Source of the DNA: Acridotheres tristis
Lineage: Eukaryota > Chordata > Aves > Passeriformes > Sturnidae
Length of the DNA: 64,000 nucleotides
NCBI GenBank assembly: GCA_037013685.1
Contig: CM072919.1
Span: 52,198,116-52,262,115 of the forward strand
Direction of reading: 5' to 3'
The number at the start of each line of letters is the position of its first letter. The first letter of the stretch is position 1. The position numbers and the translations under genes are program-made. This document shows positions 13,081 through 26,334 of the stretch, in pieces. The notes beneath the pieces were generated by a model. It saw only the letters and a list, made by a program, of their open reading frames with translations, did no database searches and was not told where the DNA came from.

Positions 13081-16000
13081 CTGTTGAAGTAAATATATAT
13101 AAATTTAGCTTAAACTTTTCTAGATTTGAAATAAACAATAAAATATAAAAAACTTTAAGATTAAACTGAGTTGTAAGCACAGTTAAGTTTATTATTAAAC
13201 CATATAAAATAAATAAACTTCTCTACATTTCTTTTACAAAACTTGAATCAAATTCTCAAGTCATAATGTTAAGACTGTTATGACTACAAATACATTTGTC
13301 TGGTTTACTGGAGCCTGTTCATGTGCAAGAAAATACTAGAATAATAGTCTGTTTCTTTTATTACTTTTGCACTACTTCACATGCAAATAAGGAAAAAAAT
13401 AATGTGATAGTCCTGTATCACACCATTTTTATTATAGAGCCATAATGGAGTTGAAAAATAGGGTAGTATACTATAGCCACAATGTCTTTGTAGCTATGAA
13501 GAAAAACTTCAAACTATACTTTTACAGTCCTCCTTACACAAGGCAAAGTTTGTTTCAATACTAACGGGCCAGTTTTAAAAATGTATCTTTCCATACACCT
13601 TGTCTCATGTAGGTAACACAGGGAGGAAAATAAAGCCCAACTCAAATTATCCAAGATCTCATTTTCCACTCTCTTGTCATCTAGAAATAAGATGTGACCA
13701 AAGTCATGCAAGTGTGCCTAGAGTTTTTAAAATTTCTTAAAGGTTGTTCACAGGAAAATATAAAAGAAACAGTGAAAAGTTTCACTATCAAATGTAAAAT
13801 GTACCTTTTTTGGGTTGCTCATTCTTGAATGATCTTCTCTTCTGAAATATTACTAGTGCAGAGAAAAGGACAGCTACAGTCACACATGTGGGGATGATTA
13901 AAGAGATCAGGAATTTTTGTCCACTATACTGTCTACTCATTAAAGCTGTCAAAAACATGAAAGGAGAGTAAATTTATAACTTACAAAACAGGCATTGTTT
14001 ATCAGGTCATCGGTTCTGTTTCTCCAAAGTCTTGCTCTGACTGAACAAAGATTTTTTAAATGCATCAGCATGGTGATTTACACTCATTTTATTAATAATT
14101 TGTTCTGAAATATTACTGTAAAAAGCCTTACAAAAAACCAGTCAGATCTCTCATTTGCATGGCATTTGAGTCTGGTAACATCCTATTGGCATCTGCCTTT
14201 GAAATATTTATATATATTGATAAGACCCCCTCTCAATCTTCTCCAGACTAAACAGCGTCTCCTCACAAGAGAGATGCTCCAGGCCCCTCATCATCCTTGT
14301 GGCCGTCACTGAACCCTCTCCAGGACCTCCTTCTCTCTCATGTCCTGAGGAGCCCAGAACTGGGCACAGCACTCAGATGTGGCCTCACTACTGCTGAGTA
14401 AAGGGGCAGGATCATCTGCCTTGACTTGCTGGCAATGTTCTTCCTAATGCATCCCCAGTTTACAATTTGCTTTCTTGGCTGGCTCATGGAAAGCTTTTTG
14501 TCTGCCAGGACTCCCAGGTCCTTCTCTGCAGAACCACTTCACAGAGGTCAGACCCCAGCCTGTGCTGGTACGTGAGGCAATTCCTCCCCAGGTGCAGGAT
14601 CTTACACTCAGTTGAACCTCATTAGGTTTCTGTCTGCCCAACCCTCCAGCTAATCAAGGTCCATGGAATGGCAGCAGAGCCTTCAGATGGATTGGCCACT
14701 CTGCCCGATTTAGTATCACCAGCAAATCTGTGGAGGGTGCCTTTGATTCCTTTGTTCAACTTGTTGATAAATTTAATAAGCCCAGACCCAGTATAGATCC
14801 TTGAGGAATGCCACTGACAGCAGGCTTCCATCTGTATGCTATTCCTCTGATCACAAACTTCTGGGCTCTGTTACTTAACCAGTTCTTGATCCTGTTCATC
14901 TAACCCATGTTTCTGAGCTTACCCATGAAGATGTTATGGGCAACAGTGTCAAAAGGTTTCCTTAAGTCATGGTAGACAACTAGATAGAACAATTAAGTAG
15001 GAGACTATCAGGGAAGATACCCATGCAGCTGAAAAATTTCCCTCTGTATTGGAAGGAAAATAATGAAAGCTACCTTAAAGTTAAAATATATAGAAAGATA
15101 CAGACTGGTTTGTTGGAGTGGAAGCTAGTTAAGACTTCAAAGACATAAATAATACTAACTTGTCTGTTTCCCAATAATCAATATTACACTGATTTCTAGA
15201 AATGAACTCCAGTGATGGACCATAGCACATGTATGTATGAACACTGTTGTGTACAACTTCAAGGTCATACAAACCTAAAGTGGAAATATGAGCTGAAGTT
15301 TCTCCATTCAGTTCTTTATTCCAGAAGACACAGGTGTAGTTCTCACTTGTATTTGTTTTGAGTGTCAGGATGCTGGTGACATTGTAGAGGCCATCTGCAG
15401 TCAGTGTGTAGGTGGTATTTGCAGGTCCACTGAGATTGAAGTTCTTGTTTTGCCAGAAAACGTCTGCCAGAGGAAAGCCTTCTGACTGGCACATAAGAAT
15501 AAACTTGTCTTCACCTGGTATTCTCATTACTTGAGTGTTTATTCTCCTGTAAGATGCTGCATAAGAAGTTGTTGAGTGAAATTGTTTTATGCAACAATAG
15601 TCATTTTTCCACTTCACTTTCCCTGCTTCCCTTTAATGCTATGTATTGTCTCTGTCTATATCTGTGGGACGCTTACTTTAAATGTTGAAGGATGTTTTGT
15701 AGAACTATGCAAAATAGATTATTCAATCCTTAGAATGTCTACAGCAAAAGAGGATGCTCTACTACTTTATACAGGGCAGCAGTTTACACTGAATTTATAA
15801 TTTATTAAGACAGAGGAGACAAGTGGAATCTTATGGGACCCTTCTTTTCACTTTTATAATATGCCACTTCCAGAAGGTCTGATTTTTATGTCTGTTTTAA
15901 CATAGCTTATAAACAGTGTAATATTTTCATCATATTAGAACAAAATTTACTTTTAAGAGGAGCTAATGTGGGTCTTAAGAAGGTCTGTGCCCATTTTTGT

Positions 16001-18189
16001 ATTTGATAAAGATTGCTATTTAAATATCTGGGTGGGAAAAGAATGCTGCCTTGCATCACACAGGCATGCAATTAGTGGAAAACACCGGAAATCTTTCAAA
16101 GATCTGGTCTGTCATTCTGTCCAGTAACATATACCTTTATTACTAATGCCCACTTGGCTTCAATGAACACAGAAAATCACATGGCCTTGCTCTGGGACCT
16201 GCAGTCAGTTGGGAAATCCCCAGTCACTTGGCTAATTGCAGCAGGGTTCGTAAATAAAACAAAGCATCTCTGAGAAACTTTTGGGAATGACCAGAGTGTC
16301 GCCCAGCAAGGCTAGGGTTCAAAGGAGAGGAGGGAGGTGGCACCAGAGAAGAGGCTGTAGAAAGAGGGGGAAAAGAAGAAGGATGGAAAGAGTACAAATG
16401 CTGTCCCTCCCCAGAACTGGTAGTTCCTGGAGGAGCTCAGCTGTTGAACCAAAGGCTAGCCACCACAAAGACAACTGCTGTGGTTCAGCTGGGGGCTGAG
16501 CACAAAGTCTTGGTGAGACGATTAACAACAAATTCCTAGAGATTAACCAATTTCTACCAGCTTGTAAGAATTTAGTAGAGATGTCTCAATGAATATACAC
16601 TTACATTTAATTTAACCACTTACCTTTTACTTCCAAAGCAATGTACTTGTAGTCCACGCCCTGGTAGTCAATGAGACAAAGGTACGAGCCTGCATCTGTT
16701 ATCTTCATGTTGGTGATCTGAAGGATGGCTCGTCCCAAGTTCAGTTCACTGTGCAGAAGCGATGCTCTTCCTATGTAATCAGGATGTTGAGATTGACAGA
16801 GTGCCTTCCCATTGCGGAATGTGTACACCTCTTTTGATTTCAACCAGCCCTGCCTTTTCTGCTCCCAAACAACACTCAGGAGTTCTAGATCCACTGAGCC
16901 ATTCACGGGGAATCTGCATTCCATGGTCACATTGCTCCCATACTCCACAGTGTAGAGCTGTTGAGGAACTTCAACTGTAAATAAAGCTATGTGAGGAAAA
17001 GAGAACAGTTTCATTTGTTTTATCAAAATATGTTCTGATTTTTTTTAAATTTGGGCAAAACTGTCAGATAGTATACAGATAGTATACTGAATACAGATAA
17101 TCAGAGGTGTATGGTTACTGATTTGATTAAAAGTTTTAAGTATTTTTTGTTCATATTCACACTAGTATTTGTACCATAAAGTAATTACAGTAAACTATCT
17201 ACATTCTGTATTAATTACAAAATGTGAAAGATAAGGGCAAAATGACCAAGTTTTTGGGGGTTTTTTTTCATATTTTAGGAATAACTTAAGGCTAGGCCAG
17301 TGGTTACATAGGAACCATTTTTATCCAACTAAGATATGGTCTCTTACATGTCCTAAGGTTGTAGGAAAAGCAACAATTAACTGTGGAAACTGTAAATCTA
17401 ATTTCATTATCCTTCACAAAAAGAAATACCAGTGTAGTTCCTGTGAAACAGAATTGCACTGGATAAAGATGTATAGCTCGGAATTTCTATGTAGCAATTA
17501 CAGTCTCCACAAACCTGGAACCATGTGAGTATCATTTGATCTCATGCATTTTCTCAGGTACATGCAACAGTATTACAGAAAATATATCAAAATAATCTTA
17601 GCCATTGACCCAATCTGAAATTAATATTGTTATGAATAGGTTGCCACTCTAAAGTGTACTTGATATGGCAGAGTTATTTATGATACATCACTCAATATAC
17701 CTTGTTATTACTTTCCATATTGGATGTACCATATATTGGTAGACAATTCGGAGGCACTTGGAAGTGTTGGTAGTGACATTCCAAAGAGAAGTCCATGCAA
17801 CTGTGCCTTCTTTTTGTTGTACGTGTCACTCTGTCTCACACTGAGATTGTTATGCTTCCCAGTGGGCATTGGTTGCTTTGGTCATCCTCCTTCTCACAGC
17901 CTACCACTGATGCTGGACACCTCAGCTGCCAATACACCATATGCTAAAGAAGCCTGACTCTGGAAAGTGATGGGCACCTCTGCTCAGTCAGTGCCAGTGC
18001 CTTCTATAAGATGGAAAGCAGAGGCTCCAGACATTACTGACCATTCATGAAAGTATTGCTGGAGGTGCTAAAGCCCACATACTAAAAGCTGCATGGGTTC
18101 TGCTAGTGGAACTGAAAGGCAATTTCTCTCTTACCTGAAACCATGGAGAACTGTGTTTCCAGCAATAATATTGTGAAGATCTGGAACAT
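13031..18189 (-). CDS. PDCD1LG2: Programmed cell death 1 ligand 2 (PD-L2)
   Basis: Type I membrane protein of the B7 family and second ligand of PD-1; it acts on antigen-presenting cells to restrain T cells. Coding exons in transcript order are 18189-18135, 16986-16624, 15556-15275, 13945-13805 and 13080-13031. All junctions are GT-AG and phase 1, giving 296 residues (human 273). Residues 1-18 are a signal peptide, 19-139 IgV with Cys42 and Cys122, 140-233 IgC with Cys162 and Cys215, about 245-267 the transmembrane helix, then a basic tail. Identity rests on the IgC domain (ASYRRIN start, GLYNVTS, CVFWN), the tail, and position beyond CD274 in the same orientation. Oddities: no elbow Trp before DYKY, a longer IgV than human, an extra Cys82, and five N-glycosylation sequons in IgC. 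The last exon is the least certain. Confidence 0.9.
13805..13945 (-). CDS. PDCD1LG2: PDCD1LG2 transmembrane exon
   Basis: 47-codon phase 1-1 exon, from acceptor TTTGACAG to donor GTACAT. It encodes a juxtamembrane stalk, a hydrophobic helix (about FLISLIIPTCVTVAVLFSAL) and the basic stop-transfer FQKRRSFK. In position and length it matches the human PD-L2 transmembrane exon. Confidence 0.85.
14200..14983 (-). mobile_element. CR1 LINE, 3' part, in a PDCD1LG2 intron
   Basis: The plus strand reads the antisense of the avian CR1 3' half, including 'cagactaaacag', 'gagatgctccaggcccc', 'agaactgggcacagcactc' and 'aggtagacaac'-like endings. The extreme 3' tail is missing or decayed at the left edge and the element is 5' truncated on the right. 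Frequent changes suggest an old insertion. It lies between the transmembrane and IgC exons. Confidence 0.9.
15275..15556 (-). CDS. PDCD1LG2: PDCD1LG2 IgC exon
   Basis: 94-codon phase 1-1 exon, from acceptor TTATGCAG to donor GTTTGTATG. It is a C-type Ig domain with Cys162, core Trp174, YTCVFW (Cys215) and sequons at N180, N186, N198, N208 and N212. The start ASYRRIN and the CVFWN motif match mammalian PD-L2. It has exactly the length of the CD274 IgC exon and shares the FWNKEL motif with it. Confidence 0.93.
16624..16986 (-). CDS. PDCD1LG2: PDCD1LG2 IgV exon
   Basis: 121-codon phase 1-1 exon, from acceptor CACATAG to donor GTAAGTGG. It encodes the V-type Ig domain that carries the PD-1 face: FTVEVPQ, SNVTMEC (Cys42, sequon N37), core Trp59, and DAGSYLC (Cys122). 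Human PD-L2 is shortened between strands C and D, but here the region is full length and PD-L1-like, with WEQKRQGW and an extra Cys82. After YQGV comes DYKY directly, without the human AW insertion. Confidence 0.93.
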
Positions 18190-18203
18190 TTTCTCAGGTA
18201 GAT
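18135..18203 (-). CDS. PDCD1LG2: PDCD1LG2 signal-peptide exon
   Basis: The start codon is at 18189-18187 and encodes MFQIFTILLLETQFSMVS, a typical hydrophobic leader. The donor GTAAGAG follows at 18134. A pyrimidine-rich AG acceptor places the 5' exon edge at 18203, leaving 14 bases of 5'UTR, so a non-coding exon must lie upstream (higher coordinates). The length to the donor (55 nt from ATG) equals that of the CD274 leader exon. Confidence 0.88.
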
Positions 18204-18471
18204 CTGAAATAAAAGAAGGATTGCATTAGAACTTGCAACAACTACCTTCTGCTGAGGCAGATCAGAGCCATGCTAACCTTTAAAATCCATCTCAAGTCAT
18301 AAGCAGCAAAACCAGAAACAAACACTAGGCTACTAGCACATACAAGGAAAATCCTTATTAGAGCAATTCACGCACACACAAAGAATATGAATCAATGGCA
18401 ATGAAACGGAATGGAATAAAGAGAAATATGTTTAATTTATTATATATAATATAACATTAATTTTAATAAAT

Positions 18472-19210
18472 CCAAGTTCTGAGTCCTGCATTTTGGCCAC
18501 AATAACCCCTGCAACGTTGGGGACGGTGGCTGGACAGTGCCCAGGCAGAAAGGGACCTGGGGGTGCTGGCCCACAGCCAGCTGAACATGAGCCAGCAGTG
18601 TGCCCTGGTGGCCAAGAAGGCCACTGGCATCCTGGCCTGTGTCAGGAGCAGTGTGGCCAGCAGGAGCAGGGAGATCATTCTCCCCCTGTACTCAGCACTG
18701 GTGAGGTCACACCCTGAGTGCTGTGTCCAGTTCTGGCCCCTCAGTTTAGGAAGGACCTTGAGACACTTGAGTGTGTCCAGAGGAGGCAACGAGGCTGGTG
18801 AGGGGTTTGGAACACAAGCCCTGTGAGGAATGGCTGAGGGAGCTGGGGTTGTTTAGCCTGGAGAAAAGGAGACTCAGAGGTGACCTTATCACTCTCTACA
18901 ACTCCCTGAAAGGTGGTTGTGGTCAGGTGGGGTTGGTCTCTTTCACCAAGCAGCAACTGACAGAACCAGAGGACACAGTCTCAAACTGCGCCAAGGGAAA
19001 TCCAGGCTGGATATTAGGAAAAAGTTTTTTATAGGAAGAGTGATCAAGTACTGGAATGGTCTGCCCAGGGAGGAGGTGAAGTCACCATCCCTGGATATGT
19101 TTAAAAAAAGACTGGATGTGGCACTGGGTGCCATGGTTTAGTTGAGGGGTTAGGGCATGGGTTGGACTCAATGGTCTTGAAGGTCTCTTCCAACCTAATG
19201 ATTCTGTGAT
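18472..19210 (+). mobile_element. CR1 LINE, 3' end, upstream of PDCD1LG2
   Basis: Contiguous CR1 reverse-transcriptase end and 3'UTR: 'gacctgggggtgctgg', 'aacatgagccagcagtgtgc', 'gtttagcctggagaa' and the terminal 'ggttggactcaatggtctt' with 'attctgtgat'. The terminal variant 'gttgaggggttagggcatgg' is of the type I associate with songbird CR1. It is less diverged than the other copies. It lies in the 5' intron or promoter region of PDCD1LG2, antisense to it. The overlapping open frames of 70-110 codons belong to this element. Confidence 0.93.
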
Positions 19211-22200
19211 ATCCACAACTTCACTCATGACATTTTCAGGATTTGTAGCTTGCAGACAGTTTTAAATAGTCCGAGAGGGAAATTATTTTATATTTTTTAC
19301 TACCCACAAATAATAATCAATTGCAATTGACTTCTCCTATGTAGGAGAGATTCATAAACAATCACAAGAAGATTTTTTTAACTGTCTGCACTAACACCTG
19401 ATCTAGTTTACAAAATTTTTAACCCTACTTTTGTTTCAACTCTGTTTTGCATGGGCATTTTGAAGTTTCTTACTGCATTAAACCTAAAGACCAGGAAATA
19501 CCTGGAACACATTGTGAGGCAGTGGAAATCTCGGGATGGGTAAATTGAAGTTTGCTTCAGAAAGGATTAGAATGAAGACTTACTGCTGCTATTCTTTACG
19601 TTGGTCTGACCTGTGCAAATCATCTTGTATTACTGATAGTAAACCAACAGTCCTGGAATAATGCAAAAGAAGAAAGTACAGTTTTGGAGTGAGTATATTT
19701 ATGTTCCAGTAATAATGACATAATTGAAAAGGCAGATGAATTACTTTGAATAAAGCTTGCTAACATGCAGTATAATCCGAAAAAAAAAAGTGAATAAGAT
19801 CCAGAAATAAGCTACAAGGAAGTAAAGAAGAGAAGGAGCAATTTTAGACTTCCCCAGAGATAGACTTACTGGAGGAGGGGTTTGATTTTACTTCCCTATT
19901 CTTCTGTGGGCTCAGCTTGAAACATTCTGGTTCCAATTTTCTCAGGTGCTGCATTTCTCTCATTGCTTCTCTCTATCCTTGACCTTTCAGTATCTCGGAA
20001 AATGAGGCTCAAACTTCAGCAAATTAGCAGCCAAAATTATGGGTCTGGAAATTTAGACCTTAATCATATGCTGTCACCAATAAAGGTTTATATGTACACT
20101 ACTGTAAGCAGACTTATTACATGTAAATGAAAGCTAGTTAGCTTTATCAGAGGACTGAGTCCATTGCTACTTAATGTGTGATGAATCATAGTTACTATGG
20201 CTGTGTGAGAAAGGAGCTAATAAACATTATCAGTATCTCTATTTTCCAGATGCAGAAGTAAAATCTGTTACTGTTTCCCATCCTCAGTCTCCTGCTATGC
20301 TCACTTTTTCACACAGTTTACCTAGAAGATGGACTTAAGGGGAAGGACTGAAATGAAGAATGGAACAATATTTCACATCAATATTTAGGTCTCTGGATTA
20401 ACTTTATGTGAGATGTTTTAGGTATTCTGCTGTCTTTTTTATAGTTCAGAGTATATTAAGAATGCAGAGCATTTTTATATTTTAATGTAGGGATAGGATT
20501 TTTTAAAATACACATATTATCGATAGTAAAAGTAAGAAGATACAAAATCAAAGCCCCAGCAGATAATCATAATTATTAAATACCAAGCAATCTTGCCTGA
20601 GGGATTAGTTTTAGAAAAGCATTACACATAATATAAATACACAAAAGAACCCAAATATGAGAACATTTTAACTTGTAATACTGACAGCAGTCATAGAATT
20701 CTTCTGGGAATCAGGAAGGATCTGTATTAGAAAGACCAAAGATCCATTAGCATAGATGAGTGTTAGAAAGAACAAGGATTGTCAGCAAGAATCTGTATTA
20801 AAATGCATTCTTCTTTATTTTCATAATCTCACTAGTAGATAACAAGTTTTTGTGCAACCTCAGTGCAATCTACCTATGCAACTTTATCGTGTGACTCTGA
20901 CACACTTCCACAGAGAAGCTTGCACCAGCATCTGGAAGGGGATTTCTTCTGAGCTTGAACTACTAACCATTCATGATGTTACAGAATAGCCCTCATGTTC
21001 TCTCTGCTTTTCATAAAACATATGCCATACCCTGCACTTCAGTAGTTCTTGTACACAATTATCTTAACTTATCCTAAGTTCACAGCACTGTCTTTTCTTT
21101 TTCTGTTAAGCAAAAGGCCACTTCTAAAATGTATTCATCATATGCCTGTTACAAATCTACAGTGATAAAAGAAGGAATGATGTGCCATAAAAATTAGCAT
21201 TTAACTTCTTGCAGCAAAGTGAGGAATTGAAAATACACTTACTGTCTGAGAATAGTAAGAAGTAGCATGACTTTTCCAGAGCAATTCAGATGCAGTCATT
21301 AAATTGATTTCCCAGACCAACTTGCAGAAGGAAAAGCAAGTTATCACGCAACGCTCTATGATTATGTGAGTTAAGTCAAAAAAACCTTGGATAATTAAGG
21401 TGGTGAAAAATGACATCTCAAGATCATCATGGCTTTTTATGAGTTGTAATAGTTTCAATGAAGGGCCCAAGACAAAAAGTTTGAATGGGACCAATGAAGA
21501 CAAAAGTATGACTATGATCAGGGAAAATGATGAATATAATCTTATCTTTTCGTACAGCTTTTTTGCTTTACTGAAAATACTCAAGTATTTCAAGTCAAGT
21601 GAAACCCATACTTGACTTCACTGGCCCAAAAGTAACATATTCTGGTAAATTTTCTTAGTGAAAGCTGACTGAAATCCAGATAGCAACGGCAATAAATTGC
21701 TAAAGTTCCACTGAAGATCTAAATGATACTAAATATTGTTTTTCTCCTCTTGAGTCATTCATTTGTTTTTCCTCTGTCTTTTGCACACTTGTTGCAATCC
21801 CTTGTTGCCCACCTCACCACACAGGTAATTTATTGTTGGGACCATTGTTATGTTCCTGATGTTTACCTGTGACAGCCTATTTGCATCGTTTCAGTCTGCT
21901 CTGCACCTCACTTCACCTTTCATGTGAAGAGACATAATTTCTCACTTCCTCCTTTGATCACACTGTTTGTGAATTCTCACTTTCCCTGCATTGTTTAACT
22001 GTCACTTGTTGAATATTTTCCACTGTCAGTTTTTTGCTCCATGACAAATACAATCATTCTAATATGGCTGCAATTTTTTTTCTATAGATAATAGGAGAGA
22101 ATTGGGATGAAATTTTGTTATATTTAAAAAGAAGTTGTGTAAATCATAGAACTTTTCAGCTCCTAGCAGCATTACTGAATACAGGCTGACACTCTGGCAT

Positions 22201-25200
22201 GATACACTGCAAATTTTCTTTCCTATCTCCAGCTGCTACAGAAAGCCTTCTGAGAGAGTCACAAGAACTTCTCCTGTTCATAACCTGTGCTTTTTCTGGG
22301 ATGCAGAAGGTAAGGAGTCTCCAGACTTGCTGTACAATCAAAACAACCTATTGTCTACAGGTGGTGTGTTAGCAACAACTAAAAGAAAGTAAACAGGAAT
22401 GTATAGATGCAAATATATTAAAAAAATAGATGTAAATATATATAAAAACACCCAGGTGTTTTTCTCCATTCAAATCTTCCCTGAAATTCAGGATGAAATA
22501 TTTACTAAGAGCTACATCCTCATGCATAAGCTGAAGAGGCTTGCCAGCACCACTCCTCTGCCTTTGCCTATGACAGAAGATAGAGTTGCAAGAGAGTTTC
22601 AGCTTCGAAAAATATCAGGGTTAGAAATTATACGGACCTGGGTTTTAGGATCTGTAACTCTTCCAGTCTTTCCTTCAGAATCAGAGTCTGTATCCCAGTA
22701 ATAATTTGAAAATAAACTTAAGTAAACCTTAAGAATCTAAGAAAAAACCTGCAATCCATCAGTCAGAAATACAGGAAACATCAATTTGCATTTTATTAGT
22801 GTTATACTCACATCAGATCTTTATGGAGGTCATTGCAATCTGATTCATGTAACAGCAAGGAGTTTCGAAGCTCTATCCTGTTTGCATGACAGCTGAAACC
22901 CAACTCTTATGACAGTGTATAACATGCACCAATAGCACAGCTTGTAGGCTGATCTTATTCAGGCTTTATGTCATCAAAAAACTGACTATGTTGAAAGGAT
23001 GTTCCTTAGGGCATTGTTAGAAGTTTCAGTTTTGTGCTGAATGTACATTGAGCTCACTTCTCTGAATTGCTGAGAATATCCATTCATCCAAAAGAATTCA
23101 ACAAAGCATTCTGTAAAATTTTTGTGCTCAAATTCTGTTTTTGATTATACCCATGATTTTTCAGTGGGTTTATAACCATTTTGAGCAGTGTACAGCATTG
23201 GAATCTGAACTTGCATTTAGTAGGACTGTTCTACATTCATGAAACTATAAAGTTACATTTTCTTAGCTTTCATCAGATTAACTTTATAAGAATGCATCAA
23301 GCAATTACCTAATATTTGCAGAACGTGTTCCCTCTTAAAAATTTTCATCTAAATTGATGTTATTAGCCCAAAAACCAAAAAATCGCTATGAGGTTAATCA
23401 AACACTCCAGTGAGGTTGTGAATCTCAATCCTTACAAATGCACCAAACTTTCAAATGTTACCAGCCTCAGCAATGGCTTATAAGATGTCACTGCTTTCAG
23501 TGGAAGATTGGATTAGGTGGCTGATAGATCCCCTTTCCAATATAAAAGTATTTTGTTCCATGAAAGAGCTTTATCAATGGATGCATCTTTTCATTTTTCA
23601 TCACTCCATCTTTTTGCTTATGATGACATCTTGAGTGAGAGATAAAAGAGATACATATGCATTTGTGCTACAGGTGGGACACATATACTCTTGTCTCCTT
23701 TACTCTTGCACTGCTTGCAAGAATGGTGTTCTACCTCAACACAAAAAAATGATAGTGTCTTTACTCCTGTGAATCCTAGCTGGTTTGAGATGATCTGTGA
23801 TGATTGCCTGCCTCACAGTTCCAGATTGATTTATGAAATTATGTCTCCTGCTGCCTAGTACAGAGCAAACTAGTTCAATAAAATCACTGTTACATTACTT
23901 TATTTTTCCTCAGTAAGCTTATCATATCCTGTCACACTAAGTAATTCATGGGTAGCTCACCTGTTCCCAGAAAAGCTCCAATGAGCTTTTGGCTTCTTTG
24001 GCAGAAGTCAATGACTTGGATGACAGAAGAGAAACACCAACGTTACTTCACAGCCACCATCACCATCTTCTACTCATTCTGAGCCAGTCCTGCATATGTT
24101 TTCTTCATGTGTTCCCATTTTGGAACAAGGAGATAGCTCAGTGAAACTGCCCAAGGGTCAGTGGCTTGCCTTGGGCATCACATGAACCCAGTAATATTTG
24201 ACTTGTCTGGGACAATCATATATTTGAGGGACCAGAGAAACATGGAGAGGGAGAGAGACAGGGAATCTGGGATAAGATGCTGAAAAAACAGAAGTCCTAC
24301 TGTTAACATCTGCAAAAGCAGAAATCCTAGTGTTAATATCTCCATTGTTTTCCTGGCTAGCCCATGCTTAAATGATGGACAATTGACACTTTTTTGGCCA
24401 GAGGGGAAAAGGGACACACTCAAAAGTCCTGCAGTTCTGCTCCGTGAAAAGAAAGCTGTGCACGTCAATAGCAATGATTCTGTTTTTCATATTATTAGAT
24501 CTTTAATGGAATTGTAATTACCAATAGCTTTCATATTCTACACAATTAAATGCCACATCACAAAGCCACACTGGTTCATAGTTACATTCGTCAAATAACT
24601 GAGTCCTGAACTAAAATACCAATAAGCCAATTTAGATTGTGCACATGAACCAGGCTTTTCTGAGCATTTTTGAAATTCTGATAATGCTGGGCTATTAGGA
24701 AATGACATGCAGCTTACTGAAGCTAGTCTGCTCCTGCTTGCTGCTGTATTTTGTCTTTTAGATATCTGAAAACACTGAAGTAGCATGCAAATGTTTTTAA
24801 TGGAAGGAAAAAATGTTATTACACATGTAGTGCTTAACTACATTTTTTGTGTTAGGATAGGGAGGATTTCCATTTACCTAGTTCTCATGTGCTCTATTTT
24901 CAATTTGGTGTGTATTCTCTATAATGAGCAGAAAATACTTGACCTGAAACCACTTAAGGCATTGAAGGATAAACATGTGGCTGTTTCGTAAAAGTTAAGC
25001 CATAAAACTTAGATTATACTAAAAGCTTAATTTCTAAAATAAGATTACACAAGTTCAGCTTTGTATTTCAGAGAAGTATAAAATAGAGATCATTTAGCAA
25101 GGGTAGGTCCTTTCACTTTACCTGTTAATCTGCACATGTCCTGCTTTTCTAAGGAAGTAGCAAAATTTTATGCTTCCATCAACCATTCAAGGATTCAAGC

Positions 25201-25985
25201 ACTGTCATTTTAGAAGTTAGGGTTCAACTACAGAAGTTATATTTTTATTCCCTCATTTTGTTATCTTACTCATCTGATACACAGCACTTTCAACAGTAAC
25301 TTGCCCTTTCTCCTACAGGGAAAAGAGAAATGTAACAATTCCTGCTCTCCAGTAGAGTTTGATGAAGACATTAACTTCGTTTCATAACACTAAGCAAGCA
25401 CTGTTCACAGCACTGCCTTGCAAAAGCTTATAAGAACTAACAAGAAGAGACTTTTACTGTAATATGCACACAATTTGTCTGGTCTCAAACAGGAAGTTTG
25501 AGAGTGAAGAGGTCATCTTGTCCGGAAAGGGAATTATTTATGTGGTGATATGATTCTACATTTTTGTGGTGAGTCAGCACTTTGTCTACAAATGGCCCTG
25601 AAATTTCAAAAACCCCTCTGTAGATAATTAAAATGTGGCTATCACCTTCAACAATATCCTGATTCAAAACCACGTTGGGAAGTAGGAGGAGATATTCAAG
25701 TTCACATAGTAACCTTGGAGAGTCAAATGGGAAGAATCAGTGTCAGATTACACAAGATCTGCAATGAATCAGGGAAATCATTCTGTACTAACTATTTTGC
25801 TTAACTGGGGTTGACCAATCCCATTATGATTCTGAGACACATTTCTCTATTCTACTACATAGGACAGCTTTCTGAGATTATTAAACACAACTTTACATTA
25901 GCTAGTTTGAATACTGCCAGCAGTGAAGCCCTGGCATTCATGAATGAAGACTGTGTCCACATTAGTGGGACTGCACAATAAATTA
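19211..25985. other. Spacer between PDCD1LG2 5' side and CD274 3' side
   Basis: No recognisable coding exon on either strand. The non-coding first exon of PDCD1LG2 should lie somewhere here. One candidate donor (minus-strand GTAAGT) is listed at 21237-21242. No CpG island is present, in contrast to CD274 and PLGRKT. Confidence 0.5.
21237..21242 (-). other. Candidate donor of a PDCD1LG2 5'UTR exon
   Basis: Minus-strand GTAAGT preceded by CAGACA, about 3 kb upstream of the acceptor at 18203. The sequence before it has no strong promoter features, and GTAAGT occurs by chance, so this is only a pointer. Confidence 0.15.
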
Positions 25986-26334
25986 TTTATTTTCAGATAA
26001 AAAAAAACCAATAAGATTCCAGTTCTCTTTCCTCTTTGTGGGAGCCATTAGAGAGAGGTCATGGCTGTAGACTATCTCCTACACCTAAATCTTAGATACT
26101 GTTTTTTCTCAGATATATGCAAATAAAGCTTACTCTACTTGCTGATAGGTTAAGGAAAGCAGGAAAAAACCACAGGAAAAAATATGTTTTATTAAAAAAA
26201 TACAATTGTCATACTTTTTTTCACCTAGGTATGATCTCCTCCAAAAAGCTATGCACTTAACAAAATGCAACATAATAATAACTTGTAAAATGGGATCCAG
26301 GAACAGGTTTCTTCAGCTCTTCTACCTAATCCGA

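Noticed and set aside
14444..14831. 65-69 codon minus-strand frames
   Set aside because: Remnants of the intronic CR1 reverse-transcriptase region, broken by frameshifts and stops.
18463..19141. Several 60-108 codon frames
   Set aside because: They are pieces of the CR1 element in different frames, not independent genes.
21201..21593. 130-codon minus-strand frame with hydrophobic stretches
   Set aside because: No family resemblance and no supporting splice pattern. Leu/Ile/Phe richness is expected from AT-rich DNA.
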